Below the pieces are notes generated by a model. The model ran no database searches. It saw only the letters and a list, made by a program, of their open reading frames with translations, and was not told the origin of the DNA. A DNA stretch of 64,000 nt from Streptomyces sp. NBC_00258 (GTDB lineage Bacteria; Actinomycetota; Actinomycetes; Streptomycetales; Streptomycetaceae): NCBI RefSeq assembly GCF_036182465.1, contig NZ_CP108081.1:9052001-9116000 (forward strand), written 5' to 3'. Within the stretch, counting starts at the first letter, position 1. Every line of letters starts with the position of its first letter. The translations under genes and the position numbers were made by a program. This document shows, piece after piece, positions 50,545-58,525 of the stretch.

Positions 50545-50571
50545 GGCTGGTCGCGCAGTTCCCCGCGCCCC
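50545..50571 (-). repeat. Dispersed GC-rich intergenic element, copy 6 (inverted)
   Basis: Reverse-oriented copy (GGCTGGTCGCGCAGTTCCCC, then GCGCCCC), 42 bases after the stop of the unknown protein gene and between converging genes. Confidence 0.7.
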
Positions 50572-50606
50572 TTACGGGGCCCGGGGCGCGGGCGGGGCCA
50601 ATCGCG

Positions 50607-51020
50607 TCAGGCCGTTATCTCTGGGGCGTACGTGCCGAAGCTCCAGATGTTGCCCTCGATGTCCCGGGCCATGTAGTCCCGGGAGCCGTAGTCCTGGTCC
50701 GTCGGGGGCATCAGGATCTCCGCCCCGTGGGCGACGGCCTGCTGGTGGTGTGCGTCGATGTCGTCCACGACCACGTACACCCCCGTGTGCGTCGAGCCCT
50801 TCATCGCCTCGTCGAAGCGGCCGCCGGTGCCTCGGGAGCCGAGCATCACCGCGCCGTTGCCCTGCACCAGCTCGGCGTGCAGGATCTTGCCGTCCTCGCC
50901 CTCGTACACCGAGGCCTCGCTGAAGCCGAAGGCCTCCGTGAGCTGTTTGATCGCCGCCTTCGCGTCCGTGTACAGCAGCGTCGGGTAGATGCTCGGGCGC
51001 CCGCCGTCCGTGCCTGCCAT
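50607..51020 (-). CDS. VOC-family (glyoxalase/bleomycin-resistance-like) protein
   Basis: 137 residues from ATG 51020 (MAGTDGGRPSIYPTLLYTDA). One pair of beta-alpha-beta-beta-beta modules: IYPTLLYTDAKAAIKQLTEA, GFSEASVYEGEDGKILHAEL, GVYVVVDDIDAHHQQAVAHG and SRDYMARDIEGNIWSFGTY. Metal ligands would be His in LHAELVQGNG and Glu in DIEGNIW. It resembles PhnB-type or glyoxalase-like proteins; bleomycin resistance in the strict sense is unproven. Cytoplasmic. Confidence 0.85.
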   Translation of the reverse strand: MAGTDGGRPSIYPTLLYTDAKAAIKQLTEAFGFSEASVYEGEDGKILHAELVQGNGAVMLGSRGTGGRFDEAMKGSTHTGVYVVVDDIDAHHQQAVAHGAEILMPPTDQDYGSRDYMARDIEGNIWSFGTYAPEITA

Positions 51021-51136
51021 GCCGATCACTCCCTCTGGTTCCGGTGCCGGAACATCGCCTGAATGTGACCTGCTCCACAGTCTTGCACCCGGCACCGACA
51101 ACGCCCTGCCGAGCCGGATCCGGGCGGCCCCGACAG

Positions 51137-51188
51137 GGATTCGGCCGGATTCGGCCGGATTCGGCAGGGATTCAGCAGAGGTTCGGCA
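51137..51188. repeat. Decamer tandem repeat downstream of the metallopeptidase gene
   Basis: GGATTCGGCC at 51137 and 51147, GGATTCGGCA at 51157, then two decayed units (GGGATTCAGCA, GAGGTTCGGCA). It lies just beyond the metallopeptidase stop at 51201. Confidence 0.55.
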
Positions 51189-51200
51189 GAGTTCGATCGC

Positions 51201-52091
51201 TCAGCGGAAGGTGTTGCACCGCGCCATGTCACCGGTGCGGAAGCCCTCGTAGAACCACTGCTGCCGCTGCTTCGCCGACCCGTGCGTCCAGGACTCGGGC
51301 GTCACCCCGCCCTGGTACCGCTCCTGGATCCGGTCGTCGCCCACGGCGGCCGCCGCGTCCAGTCCGTCACGGATGTCGGCGTCCGTGAGGCTGGTGATCA
51401 GCGGCCTGCCCGTCGACTCGTCGTTGGTGGTCGTCGCGTGGTGCGCCCACACGCCCGCGTAGCAGTCGGCCTGCAGTTCCACCCGCACAGCGTTGCTGGT
51501 CGCGCCCGTCCGCCCGTCCTGGGAACGGCTCAGCGTCCCCGTCAGGTCCTGCACGTGGTGCCCGTACTCGTGCGCCACCACGTACGCCTGCGCGAACGGT
51601 CCGCCGCTCGCGCCGAACCTCGTCCGCAGCTCCTCGAAGAAACCCAGGTCCAGATAGACCTTCCGGTCGGCGGGGCAGTAGAAGGGCCCGACCGCCGACG
51701 TCGCCGCGCCGCACCCCGTGCCGACCCGCTCACCGAAGAGGACGGTCGGCGACCGCGTGTACGTACCGCCGCGGCGCTCGAACTCCTGCGCCCAGAAGTC
51801 CTGGACGCTGTTGACCACCGCCACGATGCGGCAGTCCTCCTTGGTGTTCGCGTCCCGTCCCGTACGGCACGTCTGCTGGACCTGGGCCAGGGACGACGCG
51901 GTCGCCGCGGGCTCCTCGTCGCCGGAGGACAGGCCCAGCTGGTCGGGGCCGACACCGAAGAAGAGTCCCAGCAGGAGTGCGATCAGAGCGGCCGCGCCAC
52001 CGCCGACGGTCGCCTTGCCGCCGGGGATCCGACTGCCGCGCACGTCCTGCACCTCGGAGGTGTCCAGATCGGCGTCGTCGTCGAACTGCAT
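51201..52091 (-). CDS. Neutral zinc metallopeptidase (KPN_02809/YpfJ type)
   Basis: 296 residues. One N-terminal transmembrane segment (about 31-47, GGGAAALIALLLGLFFGVG) with an acidic cytoplasmic tail (MQFDDDADLDTSEVQDVRG). The catalytic zinc motif is VVAHEYGHHVQDLTG (HExxH with an extra His); the third ligand is probably in VRVELQADCYAGVWAHH. LDLGFFEELRTRFGASGGPF and the Cys residues in TGCGAATSAVGPFYCPADRK fit the family. Catalytic domain outside the membrane. Physiological substrate unknown. Confidence 0.92.
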   Translation of the reverse strand: MQFDDDADLDTSEVQDVRGSRIPGGKATVGGGAAALIALLLGLFFGVGPDQLGLSSGDEEPAATASSLAQVQQTCRTGRDANTKEDCRIVAVVNSVQDFWAQEFERRGGTYTRSPTVLFGERVGTGCGAATSAVGPFYCPADRKVYLDLGFFEELRTRFGASGGPFAQAYVVAHEYGHHVQDLTGTLSRSQDGRTGATSNAVRVELQADCYAGVWAHHATTTNDESTGRPLITSLTDADIRDGLDAAAAVGDDRIQERYQGGVTPESWTHGSAKQRQQWFYEGFRTGDMARCNTFR

Positions 52092-52295
52092 GGGCGCACC
52101 ACCCTCTGCGGACGTCGTCCCCCTGGTCGTCTTCCTGGCGCCATCCTCGCCGGGCTCCAGGGGCGCGGCGCCGGGCGGAGGGCCGAACGGGCGACACCTC
52201 GCCGCCGGCCCGCCGCGTCACGACGGCAGGCCCGGCCGGACCCCTCCGGCACGGCCACGCCCTGCGCCTGTTCCGCGGGCTGTGGTCCATGGCCC

Positions 52296-52580
52296 GTGGT
52301 CACCGAAAGGGGCACGGAGGACCGTGACCTGCGCTGGGTTCTTCCCACCCGCCCGAGCCGCGTCTTCCCGCAGGGGCTGCGTCCTCGTACCCGCGCGGGC
52401 GGGGTACGGCGCGAACCGGTGCTCCTGGTCGCGCAGCGCTGTCCGGAAAGGGCCTGGACCGCCCGGCTGATCGCGGTGGACGACCTCGGCCGGATCACCC
52501 CGCACCGCACCCCGCTGGGCAATGAGAGTCACACTTCCGAACACCCGCACGCAGAAAAAGTGGTTGCATCGCCCCGTTAG
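52296..52580 (+). CDS. Possible small protein of unknown function
   Basis: A 94-residue frame from GTG 52296 to TGA 52578-52580, in an otherwise empty 580-base stretch. PVLLVAQRCPERAWTARLIA then VDDLGRITPHRTPLGNE reads like a real beta-rich segment, but the start has no ribosome site and the N-terminal half is Arg-rich. No domain is recognised. Chance open frame is a serious alternative in this GC-rich DNA. Confidence 0.25.
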   Translation: MVTERGTEDRDLRWVLPTRPSRVFPQGLRPRTRAGGVRREPVLLVAQRCPERAWTARLIAVDDLGRITPHRTPLGNESHTSEHPHAEKVVASPR

Positions 52581-52589
52581 ACTTGGCCC

Positions 52590-52613
52590 ATGGCCATTCT
52601 CCTCGCGCACTAG
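52590..52613 (+). CDS. Seven-codon leader ORF (MAILLAH) upstream of the ABC-F gene
   Basis: ATG GCC ATT CTC CTC GCG CAC TAG. TAGACT at 52578-52583 resembles a -10 box and would place transcription start at or next to the A of this ATG, so it may be a leaderless ORF. It ends 59 bases before the ABC-F start. Function as a regulatory leader is an inference. Confidence 0.35.
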   Translation: MAILLAH

Positions 52614-52671
52614 ACGGCGTGAACGATCCCAGCCGCCCACCCCGTCATCAACCCTGCCCAGGAGTCTGTCC

Positions 52672-54270
52672 GTGATTTCCGCCTCCGGTGTCGAGCTCCG
52701 TGCCGGCGCCCGCGTCCTCATCGAGTCCGCGACCTTCCGCATCACCAAGGGCGACCGCATCGGTCTGGTCGGCCGCAACGGCGCCGGCAAGACGACCCTC
52801 ACCAAGGTCCTCGCGGGCGAGGGCGCCCCCGCCGGCGGCACCGTCACCCGCTCCGGCGAGGTCGGCTATCTCCCGCAGGACCCGCGCACCGGCGACCTCG
52901 ACATGCTGGCCAGCGACCGCGTCCTCTCCGCACGTGGCCTGGACACCCTGATCCGCAAGATGCGCGAGAACGAACAGCGCATCGCGAACGGCTCGGGCGC
53001 CACCCGCGAGAAGGCGATGCGACAGTACGAGCGCCAGGAGACGGAGTTCCTCACCAAGGGCGGATACTCCGCCGAGGCCGAGGCCGCCACCATCGCCGCC
53101 GCGCTCAACCTGCCCGACCGGGTGCTCGGCCAGCCCCTCCATACGCTCTCCGGCGGTCAGCGCCGCCGTATCGAGCTGGCCCGCATCCTCTTCTCGGACG
53201 CGGACACCCTGCTCCTCGACGAGCCGACGAACCACCTCGACGCCGACTCCATCGTCTGGCTGCGCGACTACCTGAAGACCTACCGCGGCGGCTTCATCGT
53301 GATCTCCCACGATGTCGACCTGGTCGAGACGGTCGTCAACAAGGTGTTCTATCTGGACGCCAACCGCGCCCAGATCGACGTCTACAACATGGGCTGGAAG
53401 CTCTACCAGCAGCAGCGCGAGGCCGACGAGAAGCGCCGCAAGCGCGAGCGTCAGAACGCCGAGAAGAAGGCCTCCGCGCTCCACTCGCAGGCCGACAAGA
53501 TGCGCGCCAAGGCCACCAAGACCGTCGCCGCCCAGAACATGGCCAAGCGCGCGGACAAGCTCCTCGCGGGCCTCGAGGCCGAGCGGAAGTCCGACAAGGT
53601 CGCCAAGCTGCGCTTCCCCGAGCCGTCCCCCTGCGGCAAGACCCCGCTGATGGCCGAGGGCCTCTCGAAGTCGTACGGATCGCTGGAGATCTTCACGGAC
53701 GTCGACCTGGCGATCGACAAGGGCTCCCGCGTCGTCATCCTCGGTCTGAACGGCGCCGGCAAGACGACCCTGCTCCGGCTCCTCGGCGGCGCCGAGAAGC
53801 CCGACACCGGCCAGGTCATAGAGGGCCACGGCCTCAAGCTCGGCTACTACGCGCAGGAGCACGAGACCCTCGACCCCGCCCGCACGGTCCTGGAGAACAT
53901 GCGCTCCGCGGCCCCCGACCTGGACCTGGTCGAGGTCCGCAAGACGCTCGGCTCGTTCCTGTTCTCCGGCGACGACGTGGACAAGCCGGCCGGTGTCCTC
54001 TCCGGCGGCGAGAAGACCCGCCTCGCGCTCGCCACCCTCGTGGTGTCGTCCGCGAACGTCCTCCTCCTCGACGAGCCGACGAACAACCTCGACCCGGCCA
54101 GCCGCGAGGAGATCCTCGGCGCTCTGCGCACCTACAAGGGCGCCGTCGTCCTCGTCACCCACGACGAGGGCGCCGTCGAGGCGCTCCAGCCGGAGCGGAT
54201 CATCCTGCTGCCGGACGGCGTCGAGGACCTCTGGGGGTCCGACTACGCGGATCTGGTGGCCCTCGCCTGA
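52672..54270 (+). CDS. ABC-F family ATPase (ribosome-associated translation factor)
   Basis: 532 residues from GTG 52672 with CAGGAG 8 bases upstream. Two ABC domains, no membrane segments. Walker A: GRNGAGKTTLTKVL and LGLNGAGKTTLLRLL. Signatures: LSGGQRRRIELARILF and LSGGEKTRLALATLVV. Walker B: LLLDEPTNHLDADSI and LLLDEPTNNLDPASR. The inter-domain linker (about 240-320) is rich in Lys/Arg/Gln/Ala (KRRKRERQNAEKKASA), the P-site tRNA interaction motif of ABC-F proteins. It should bind the ribosome E site; resistance or general translation roles cannot be told apart by sequence. Preceded by a short leader ORF. Confidence 0.93.
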   Translation: MISASGVELRAGARVLIESATFRITKGDRIGLVGRNGAGKTTLTKVLAGEGAPAGGTVTRSGEVGYLPQDPRTGDLDMLASDRVLSARGLDTLIRKMRENEQRIANGSGATREKAMRQYERQETEFLTKGGYSAEAEAATIAAALNLPDRVLGQPLHTLSGGQRRRIELARILFSDADTLLLDEPTNHLDADSIVWLRDYLKTYRGGFIVISHDVDLVETVVNKVFYLDANRAQIDVYNMGWKLYQQQREADEKRRKRERQNAEKKASALHSQADKMRAKATKTVAAQNMAKRADKLLAGLEAERKSDKVAKLRFPEPSPCGKTPLMAEGLSKSYGSLEIFTDVDLAIDKGSRVVILGLNGAGKTTLLRLLGGAEKPDTGQVIEGHGLKLGYYAQEHETLDPARTVLENMRSAAPDLDLVEVRKTLGSFLFSGDDVDKPAGVLSGGEKTRLALATLVVSSANVLLLDEPTNNLDPASREEILGALRTYKGAVVLVTHDEGAVEALQPERIILLPDGVEDLWGSDYADLVALA

Positions 54271-54306
54271 GCCCGGCACGGCCCACCGAAGCGGTCATCG
54301 GTGCTT

Positions 54307-54374
54307 GATCGAACCACTGATCCACTGCGTATGGATCATTCGGCTTATCCGTGATCCATCATCTGTGTGAGATC
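54307..54374. promoter_or_regulatory. GATC array upstream of gbn
   Basis: Five GATC sites in 68 bases (54307, 54319, 54334, 54353, 54371), and a sixth at 54601 before the gbn start. TGATCCA (54318-54324) and TGGATCA (54332-54338) are perfect inverted copies around seven bases; TGATCCA recurs at 54352. GCGGAAT/ATTCCGC (54503-54521) is another perfect inverted repeat in the same 373-base gap, and a GC-rich hairpin (54410-54440) may end the ABC-F transcript. No other gene is seen. Confidence 0.55.
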
Positions 54375-54643
54375 TCCTCGTACCGAGGTGTGTCCTACAT
54401 CGATTTTCCGGCCGGGCCCTGCATTCCCAAGGGTCCGGCCGTCGCGCGTCGCTGACCTGGCACTTCGTCGATGAACCCGTTCGGCCGTACGGACAGGCGC
54501 GGGCGGAATTCCGTATTCCGCTCATGGTGACGGGCTTCCATGACCCAAAGCTTGTCGCACGGACCTTGCCGAATGGGTGGCCAGGAAGCTCTTGAGGGGT
54601 GATCATGAGAAGTCCAGAGCGCACTTCCCATGAGGAGGCACGG

Positions 54644-54865
54644 GTGGCCGAGACTCTGAAGAAGGGCAGCCGGGTAACCGGCGCCGCGCGCGACAAGCTC
54701 GCGGCAGACCTGAAGAAGAAGTACGACTCCGGTGCGAGCATCCGGGCGCTGGCCGAGGAGACCGGCCGCTCGTATGGCTTCGTACACCGGATGCTCAGTG
54801 AGTCGGGCGTCACGCTCCGTGGGCGTGGCGGAGCGACGCGGGGCAAGAAGGCCGCGTCGGCCTGA
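54644..54865 (+). CDS. gbn: Gbn-like GATC-binding nucleoid-associated protein
   Basis: 73 residues from GTG 54644, with GAGGAGG at 54632-54638. A longer frame exists upstream, but AETLKKGSRVTGAARDKLAA is the natural start region. One helix-turn-helix: YDSGASIRALAEETGRSYGF, then VHRMLSESGVTLRGRGGATR, followed by a basic tail GKKAASA. From memory it matches the small S. coelicolor protein SCO1839, described as Gbn, which binds thousands of GATC-containing sites and bends DNA. It is monocistronic. The GATC array upstream suggests autoregulation. Confidence 0.85.
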   Translation: MAETLKKGSRVTGAARDKLAADLKKKYDSGASIRALAEETGRSYGFVHRMLSESGVTLRGRGGATRGKKAASA

Positions 54866-54997
54866 CGCCGGGCGGCTCCTCGTTCTCCGATGGTGGCCAC
54901 CCGGTCGGTCGATTGACCGCCCGGGTGGTTACTGTGCAGTCACTTAAGGGTGTGCTCCTACGGCACCCGCTCTGACCGCACACATCGGAGGCGCCCC

Positions 54998-55789
54998 ATG
55001 GCTTCGTTCGACCCGCTGCTCGACAAGGACGGCGTACGGCTCACCGTCGACGACGCGATCGCCACGGTGACGCTGACCAACCCGGCCAAGCGCAACGCGC
55101 AGAGCCCAGCTCTGTGGCGGGCACTGGCCGAGGCGGGGCAGTTGCTGCCGGGCACCGTCCGTGTCGTCCTGCTGCGCGCGGAAGGCAAGTCCTTCTCCGC
55201 GGGGCTCGACCGGCAGGCGTTCACGCCCGAGGGGTTCGACGGCGAGCCGTCCTTCATCGATCTCGCGCGTCGTTCCGACGCCGAGCTCGATGCTGCCATC
55301 GCCGAATACCAGGAGGGTTTCACCTGGTGGCGACGGAGCGACATCGTGTCCATCGCCGCCGTGCAAGGGCATGCCATCGGGGCGGGCTTCCAGCTCGCAC
55401 TCGCCTGTGACCTGCGCGTCGTCGCGGACGACGTGCAGTTCGCCATGCGCGAGACCAGCCTCGGACTCGTGCCCGACCTGACGGGTACGCATCCGCTGGT
55501 GGGGCTCGTCGGGTACGCGCGGGCGCTGGAGATCTGCGCGACAGGGCGGTTCGTGTCGGCCGAGGAGGCACAGCGGACCGGGCTCGCGAGTATCGCCGTG
55601 CCTGCCGACCAGCTCGACGATGCCGCGCGTGATCTGGCCGGGGCGCTTCTTGCCGCGCCTCGGGACGCGCTGATCGAGACCAAGGCCCTGTTGCAGGGGG
55701 CCGTGGGTCGTACGTACGAGGATCAGCGGGTTGCCGAGCGGGCCGCTCAGGGGCGACGGCTTCGGGATCTTGCGGGTGTGGGTGACTGA
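54998..55789 (+). CDS. Enoyl-CoA hydratase/isomerase-family protein
   Basis: 263 residues from ATG 54998 with CGGAGG upstream. Crotonase fold: TVTLTNPAKRNAQSPALWRA, LRAEGKSFSAGLDRQAF (first oxyanion-hole strand), IAAVQGHAIGAGFQLALACD (second), and FAMRETSLGLVPDLTGTHPL. The Glu expected for hydratases near the ALACD segment is replaced; Asp in LVPDLTG is present, as in isomerases. Exact reaction is open. Cytoplasmic, fatty-acid or secondary metabolism. Confidence 0.88.
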   Translation: MASFDPLLDKDGVRLTVDDAIATVTLTNPAKRNAQSPALWRALAEAGQLLPGTVRVVLLRAEGKSFSAGLDRQAFTPEGFDGEPSFIDLARRSDAELDAAIAEYQEGFTWWRRSDIVSIAAVQGHAIGAGFQLALACDLRVVADDVQFAMRETSLGLVPDLTGTHPLVGLVGYARALEICATGRFVSAEEAQRTGLASIAVPADQLDDAARDLAGALLAAPRDALIETKALLQGAVGRTYEDQRVAERAAQGRRLRDLAGVGD

Positions 55790-55867
55790 GGTCGATCGTT
55801 CTGTGCGGGTGCGTGAGGGCTTGTCGCGCCCCGCGGCGGAGCCGCACAGTGGCACAGCCCCGCGCCC

Positions 55868-56584
55868 CTAAGTGCCTGGTTGTACCGCTGTTACCAGTGC
55901 CGCCACCGATGGGTGATCGGGCAGTGCCTCGGTGACCCTCGTACGGACTTCTCTCGCCACGTCCAGCGCGCGTGCGGACGCCCCCGTCCCGAACTCCACG
56001 CGGACATGGCGGCGGGGGAGGGACGCGGTGCCGGAGCGGGGTGCGATGTGGACCGAGGTCAGGCAGGTGACGCCGGGGACGGACCGTACGGCCGTGGCCA
56101 CGCGGGACTCGTCGGCGTCCAGCCGGAGATCGGGCTTCCCGGAGCGTCCGTCGGACTCGTCCTCGTCCGCCGTGCCCGTGTCCTCCTCCGGCCCCAGCAA
56201 CCCCGTCACCTGTAGGTCCACCTCCGTGACCTTCAGGCCGAGTACGCCCGTCGCCGTCGCGGCGAGAGTCGTCCGCAGACGGGACGCGGTCGCCGGGAGA
56301 GGCTCCGCGGGTGTGGCCGCGAATTCCGCCGTGATGCGCAGAGGGCCCGGAGGCAGTGCGCTCGGCGGTGGAGGGACGGCCGGCTCGGGGGCGCTGTCGG
56401 GGGCGGCGAGGGAGAGGCGTACGGCGGTGAGGCGTACGCCCGGCACGTCGCGGGCCGCGCGCCGCAGTACCGCGGTGGCCGCCGCCTCAGTGATCCATGC
56501 GCCGTCGTGCGGGCCCCCGAGGGGCAGCAGTCTTCCGAGGCCGAGCTGAATTCTGACCGCCTGGGTCCATCGGTCCGCCGTCAT
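55868..56584 (-). CDS. Asp23-like protein, divergent from the Asp23/AmaP operon
   Basis: 238 residues from ATG 56584 (MTADRWTQAVRIQLGLGRLL). Two segments recall Asp23 domains: AWITEAAATAVLRRAARDVP with GVRLTAVRLSLA, and the C-terminal DESRVATAVRSVPGVTCLTS with ARALDVAREVRTRVTEALPD. Between them are Pro-rich and acidic (EEDTGTADEDESDGRSGKPD) linkers. No membrane segment. Divergence from five Asp23-type genes by 84 bases suggests it belongs to the same envelope system. Assignment rests on pattern resemblance, not on a confirmed domain. Confidence 0.6.
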   Translation of the reverse strand: MTADRWTQAVRIQLGLGRLLPLGGPHDGAWITEAAATAVLRRAARDVPGVRLTAVRLSLAAPDSAPEPAVPPPPSALPPGPLRITAEFAATPAEPLPATASRLRTTLAATATGVLGLKVTEVDLQVTGLLGPEEDTGTADEDESDGRSGKPDLRLDADESRVATAVRSVPGVTCLTSVHIAPRSGTASLPRRHVRVEFGTGASARALDVAREVRTRVTEALPDHPSVAALVTAVQPGT

Positions 56585-56668
56585 TGCTCCAGCCTGCCGC
56601 ATCCCCGGCGCGCGACCGGGCAACCCCACTTAATGTGGGAAGAGGGCAACCGAAAGGGATGTACGGCG

Positions 56669-57160
56669 ATGAGCGACACGACTCAGCGGAACCGGCCGGA
56701 GACCCCCGAGGTCGAGCAGCCGGACCAGCAGCTCCGGAAGACCAGCGTGACCAAGCGTGGCGGCGGGGACCCGGCCGCCCGAGGGCGTACCACCATCGCC
56801 GACGGCGTGGTCGAGAAGATCGCCGGGCTTGCCGCCCGCGACGTCCTCGGCGTGCACGCGATGGGCAGCGGTATCTCACGGACCTTCGGCGCGGTGCGCG
56901 ACCGGGTCCCCGGCGGCGGTTCGAAGTCCGCCACACGCGGCGTGAAGGCCGAGGTCGGCGAGGTGCAGACCGCGCTCGACCTGGAGATCGTCGTCGACTA
57001 CGGCGTGTCCATCGCCGACGTCGCCCGTGACGTACGGGAGAACGTCATCGCGGCTGTCGAGCGCATGACGGGCCTTGAGGTCGTCGAGGTCAACATCGCG
57101 GTCAGCGACGTCAAACTGCCGGAGGAAGAGGACGAGGAACCGGAGACCAGGCTCCAGTGA
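56669..57160 (+). CDS. Asp23/Gls24-family envelope stress protein
   Basis: 163 residues from ATG 56669. The Asp23 domain covers about 37-150: GRTTIADGVVEKIAGLAARD, VLGVHAMGSGISRTFGAVRD, TALDLEIVVDYGVSIADVAR and VRENVIAAVERMTGLEVVEV. The first 30 residues are polar and the tail is acidic (LPEEEDEEPETRLQ). In Firmicutes such proteins form a membrane-linked layer anchored by AmaP; a gene for an AmaP-like protein ends this operon. First gene of the operon. Confidence 0.92.
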   Translation: MSDTTQRNRPETPEVEQPDQQLRKTSVTKRGGGDPAARGRTTIADGVVEKIAGLAARDVLGVHAMGSGISRTFGAVRDRVPGGGSKSATRGVKAEVGEVQTALDLEIVVDYGVSIADVARDVRENVIAAVERMTGLEVVEVNIAVSDVKLPEEEDEEPETRLQ

Positions 57161-57234
57161 CGCCGCACCGGCGATCCGCCGGTGCTCGCCGGTGACCTGC
57201 CCTTGTCCGCCAGTGACCTGCTGAGGAGTGCACC

Positions 57235-57429
57235 ATGAGCTTGGCCGTGATCGGCATGATCGCCGGAATGGCGCTGGGCTTCGCCGGGTACTTCGGCGGG
57301 TTCGGTGCCTTCCTCCTGGTGGCGGCGCTGGGCGCCATCGGCTTCGTCGTGGGCCGGTTCCTCGAAGGGGATCTGGACCCCGGTGACTTCTTCCGCACCC
57401 GCGGCACCCGCGACGACCGGCGACGGTGA
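57235..57429 (+). CDS. Small two-helix membrane protein of the Asp23 operon (DUF2273-like)
   Basis: 64 residues. Two hydrophobic segments, LAVIGMIAGMALGFAGYFGG and AFLLVAALGAIGFVVGRFLE, then a charged tail (GDLDPGDFFRTRGTRDDRRR). Resembles the small DUF2273 membrane proteins encoded with Asp23 in Firmicutes. Its stop overlaps the next gene (GTGA). Probably an integral part of the envelope complex. Confidence 0.8.
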   Translation: MSLAVIGMIAGMALGFAGYFGGFGAFLLVAALGAIGFVVGRFLEGDLDPGDFFRTRGTRDDRRR

Positions 57430-57854
57430 CGCGCGTGTCCGGTGAGTCCACCGCGGCCGGGGAGGCCGGTGAGTCCGCCGGGTCCCGTGCGGTCGTCAGA
57501 CCGGGCAGCCCCGGCCGGACTGTCGCGGCGGCCGACCGAGGCGCGCTGAGGATCGCCGACCGGGTCGTGGCGAAGATCGCCGCACACGCGGCGCGTGAGG
57601 CCCTGGACGTGCTGCCGACCGGCGCCGCGCCCCCGCACGCCAACGTGATCGTCCACCACGAGGTCGCCCGCGTCAGGGTCAGCCTCGAACTCGACTACCC
57701 CTCCGACATCGGTGGCCAGTGCGCTGCCGTGCGTCACCAAGTCGTTCAGCGGGTAGAGGCGTTGGCGGGAATGGAAGTGCCCGAGGTCGCCGTCCAGGTG
57801 GAGCGGCTGCACTCGGCGCAGACGCGCGGCGCGGCACAGGGGAGGACGCAATGA
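57426..57854 (+). CDS. Second Asp23-like protein
   Basis: 142 residues from GTG 57426. Asp23 core: GALRIADRVVAKIAAHAARE, ALDVLPTGAAPPHANVIVHH, ARVRVSLELDYPSDIGGQCA and VRHQVVQRVEALAGMEVPEV. The first 35 residues are low in complexity. Paralog of the protein at 56669, about 20 residues shorter. Overlaps the genes on both sides by four bases. Confidence 0.85.
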   Translation: MTRVSGESTAAGEAGESAGSRAVVRPGSPGRTVAAADRGALRIADRVVAKIAAHAAREALDVLPTGAAPPHANVIVHHEVARVRVSLELDYPSDIGGQCAAVRHQVVQRVEALAGMEVPEVAVQVERLHSAQTRGAAQGRTQ

Positions 57855-58525
57855 GCGAGTCCCACGGCTCCGAGAGCACCCAGCACCTGCCCGTCATCGA
57901 GAAGGCGGTCGAGAGCGAACTCGGCCAGTCCGCCTCCGCGGCGGACTACAAACCGCTGCCCGTCCTCGAAGAGGCCGACGACGCGGAAGGCCGCTTCTGG
58001 TCGGCCCGTCGCATCCCCGCGGGCATCCTCGCGCTGCTGGTCGCGGCGGGCGCGGGCCTCCTGCTGTACGACGTCGTCGCGGTCCGCGCCGACCGGCCCG
58101 CCATGCACTGGCGCAGGTCCCTTGCCCACGAACTGGCCGAGCGGCCCCTCGACGACACCTGGGTTCTCGTCGGCGCGGGGGTCGCGACGGCCCTCGGCGT
58201 CTGGCTGCTCGTGCTCGCCGCGACGCCGGGCCTGCGGGACGTCCTGCCGATGCGCCGCGCCCACGCCGACGTACGGGCCGGTCTCCACCGGGGCGCGGCC
58301 GCCATGGTGCTGCGCGACCGGGCCATGGAGGTGTCCGGCGTGCGGTCGGTGCGGGTCCGGGTGGGGCGCAGGAAGGTCGACGTCCGCGCGGTGTCGCACT
58401 TCCGTGAACTCGACGACGTACGCGCCGATCTGGACGCCACGCTCGCCGACGGCATAAGGGGACTCGGGCTCGCCCGGCGTCCCGCGCTGTCGGTGCATGT
58501 CGCGCGGCCGGGCCGGAAGGGATGA
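57851..58525 (+). CDS. DUF6286-type membrane protein of the Asp23 operon
   Basis: 224 residues from ATG 57851 (ATGA). An acidic N-terminal tail (EKAVESELGQSASAADYKPL) is followed by two transmembrane segments, IPAGILALLVAAGAGLLLYD and WVLVGAGVATALGVWLLVLA. The C-terminal cytoplasmic or external domain (RAGLHRGAAAMVLRDRAMEV, SGVRSVRVRVGRRKVDVRAV, HFRELDDVRADLDATLADGI) is AmaP-like. DUF6286 naming is from recall. Likely anchor for the Asp23 proteins. Confidence 0.75.
   Translation: MSESHGSESTQHLPVIEKAVESELGQSASAADYKPLPVLEEADDAEGRFWSARRIPAGILALLVAAGAGLLLYDVVAVRADRPAMHWRRSLAHELAERPLDDTWVLVGAGVATALGVWLLVLAATPGLRDVLPMRRAHADVRAGLHRGAAAMVLRDRAMEVSGVRSVRVRVGRRKVDVRAVSHFRELDDVRADLDATLADGIRGLGLARRPALSVHVARPGRKG

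Noticed and set aside
52092..52671. A larger gene between the metallopeptidase and ABC-F genes
   Set aside because: All long frames here are extensions of antisense shadows; only the weak 94-codon frame and the seven-codon leader remain as candidates.
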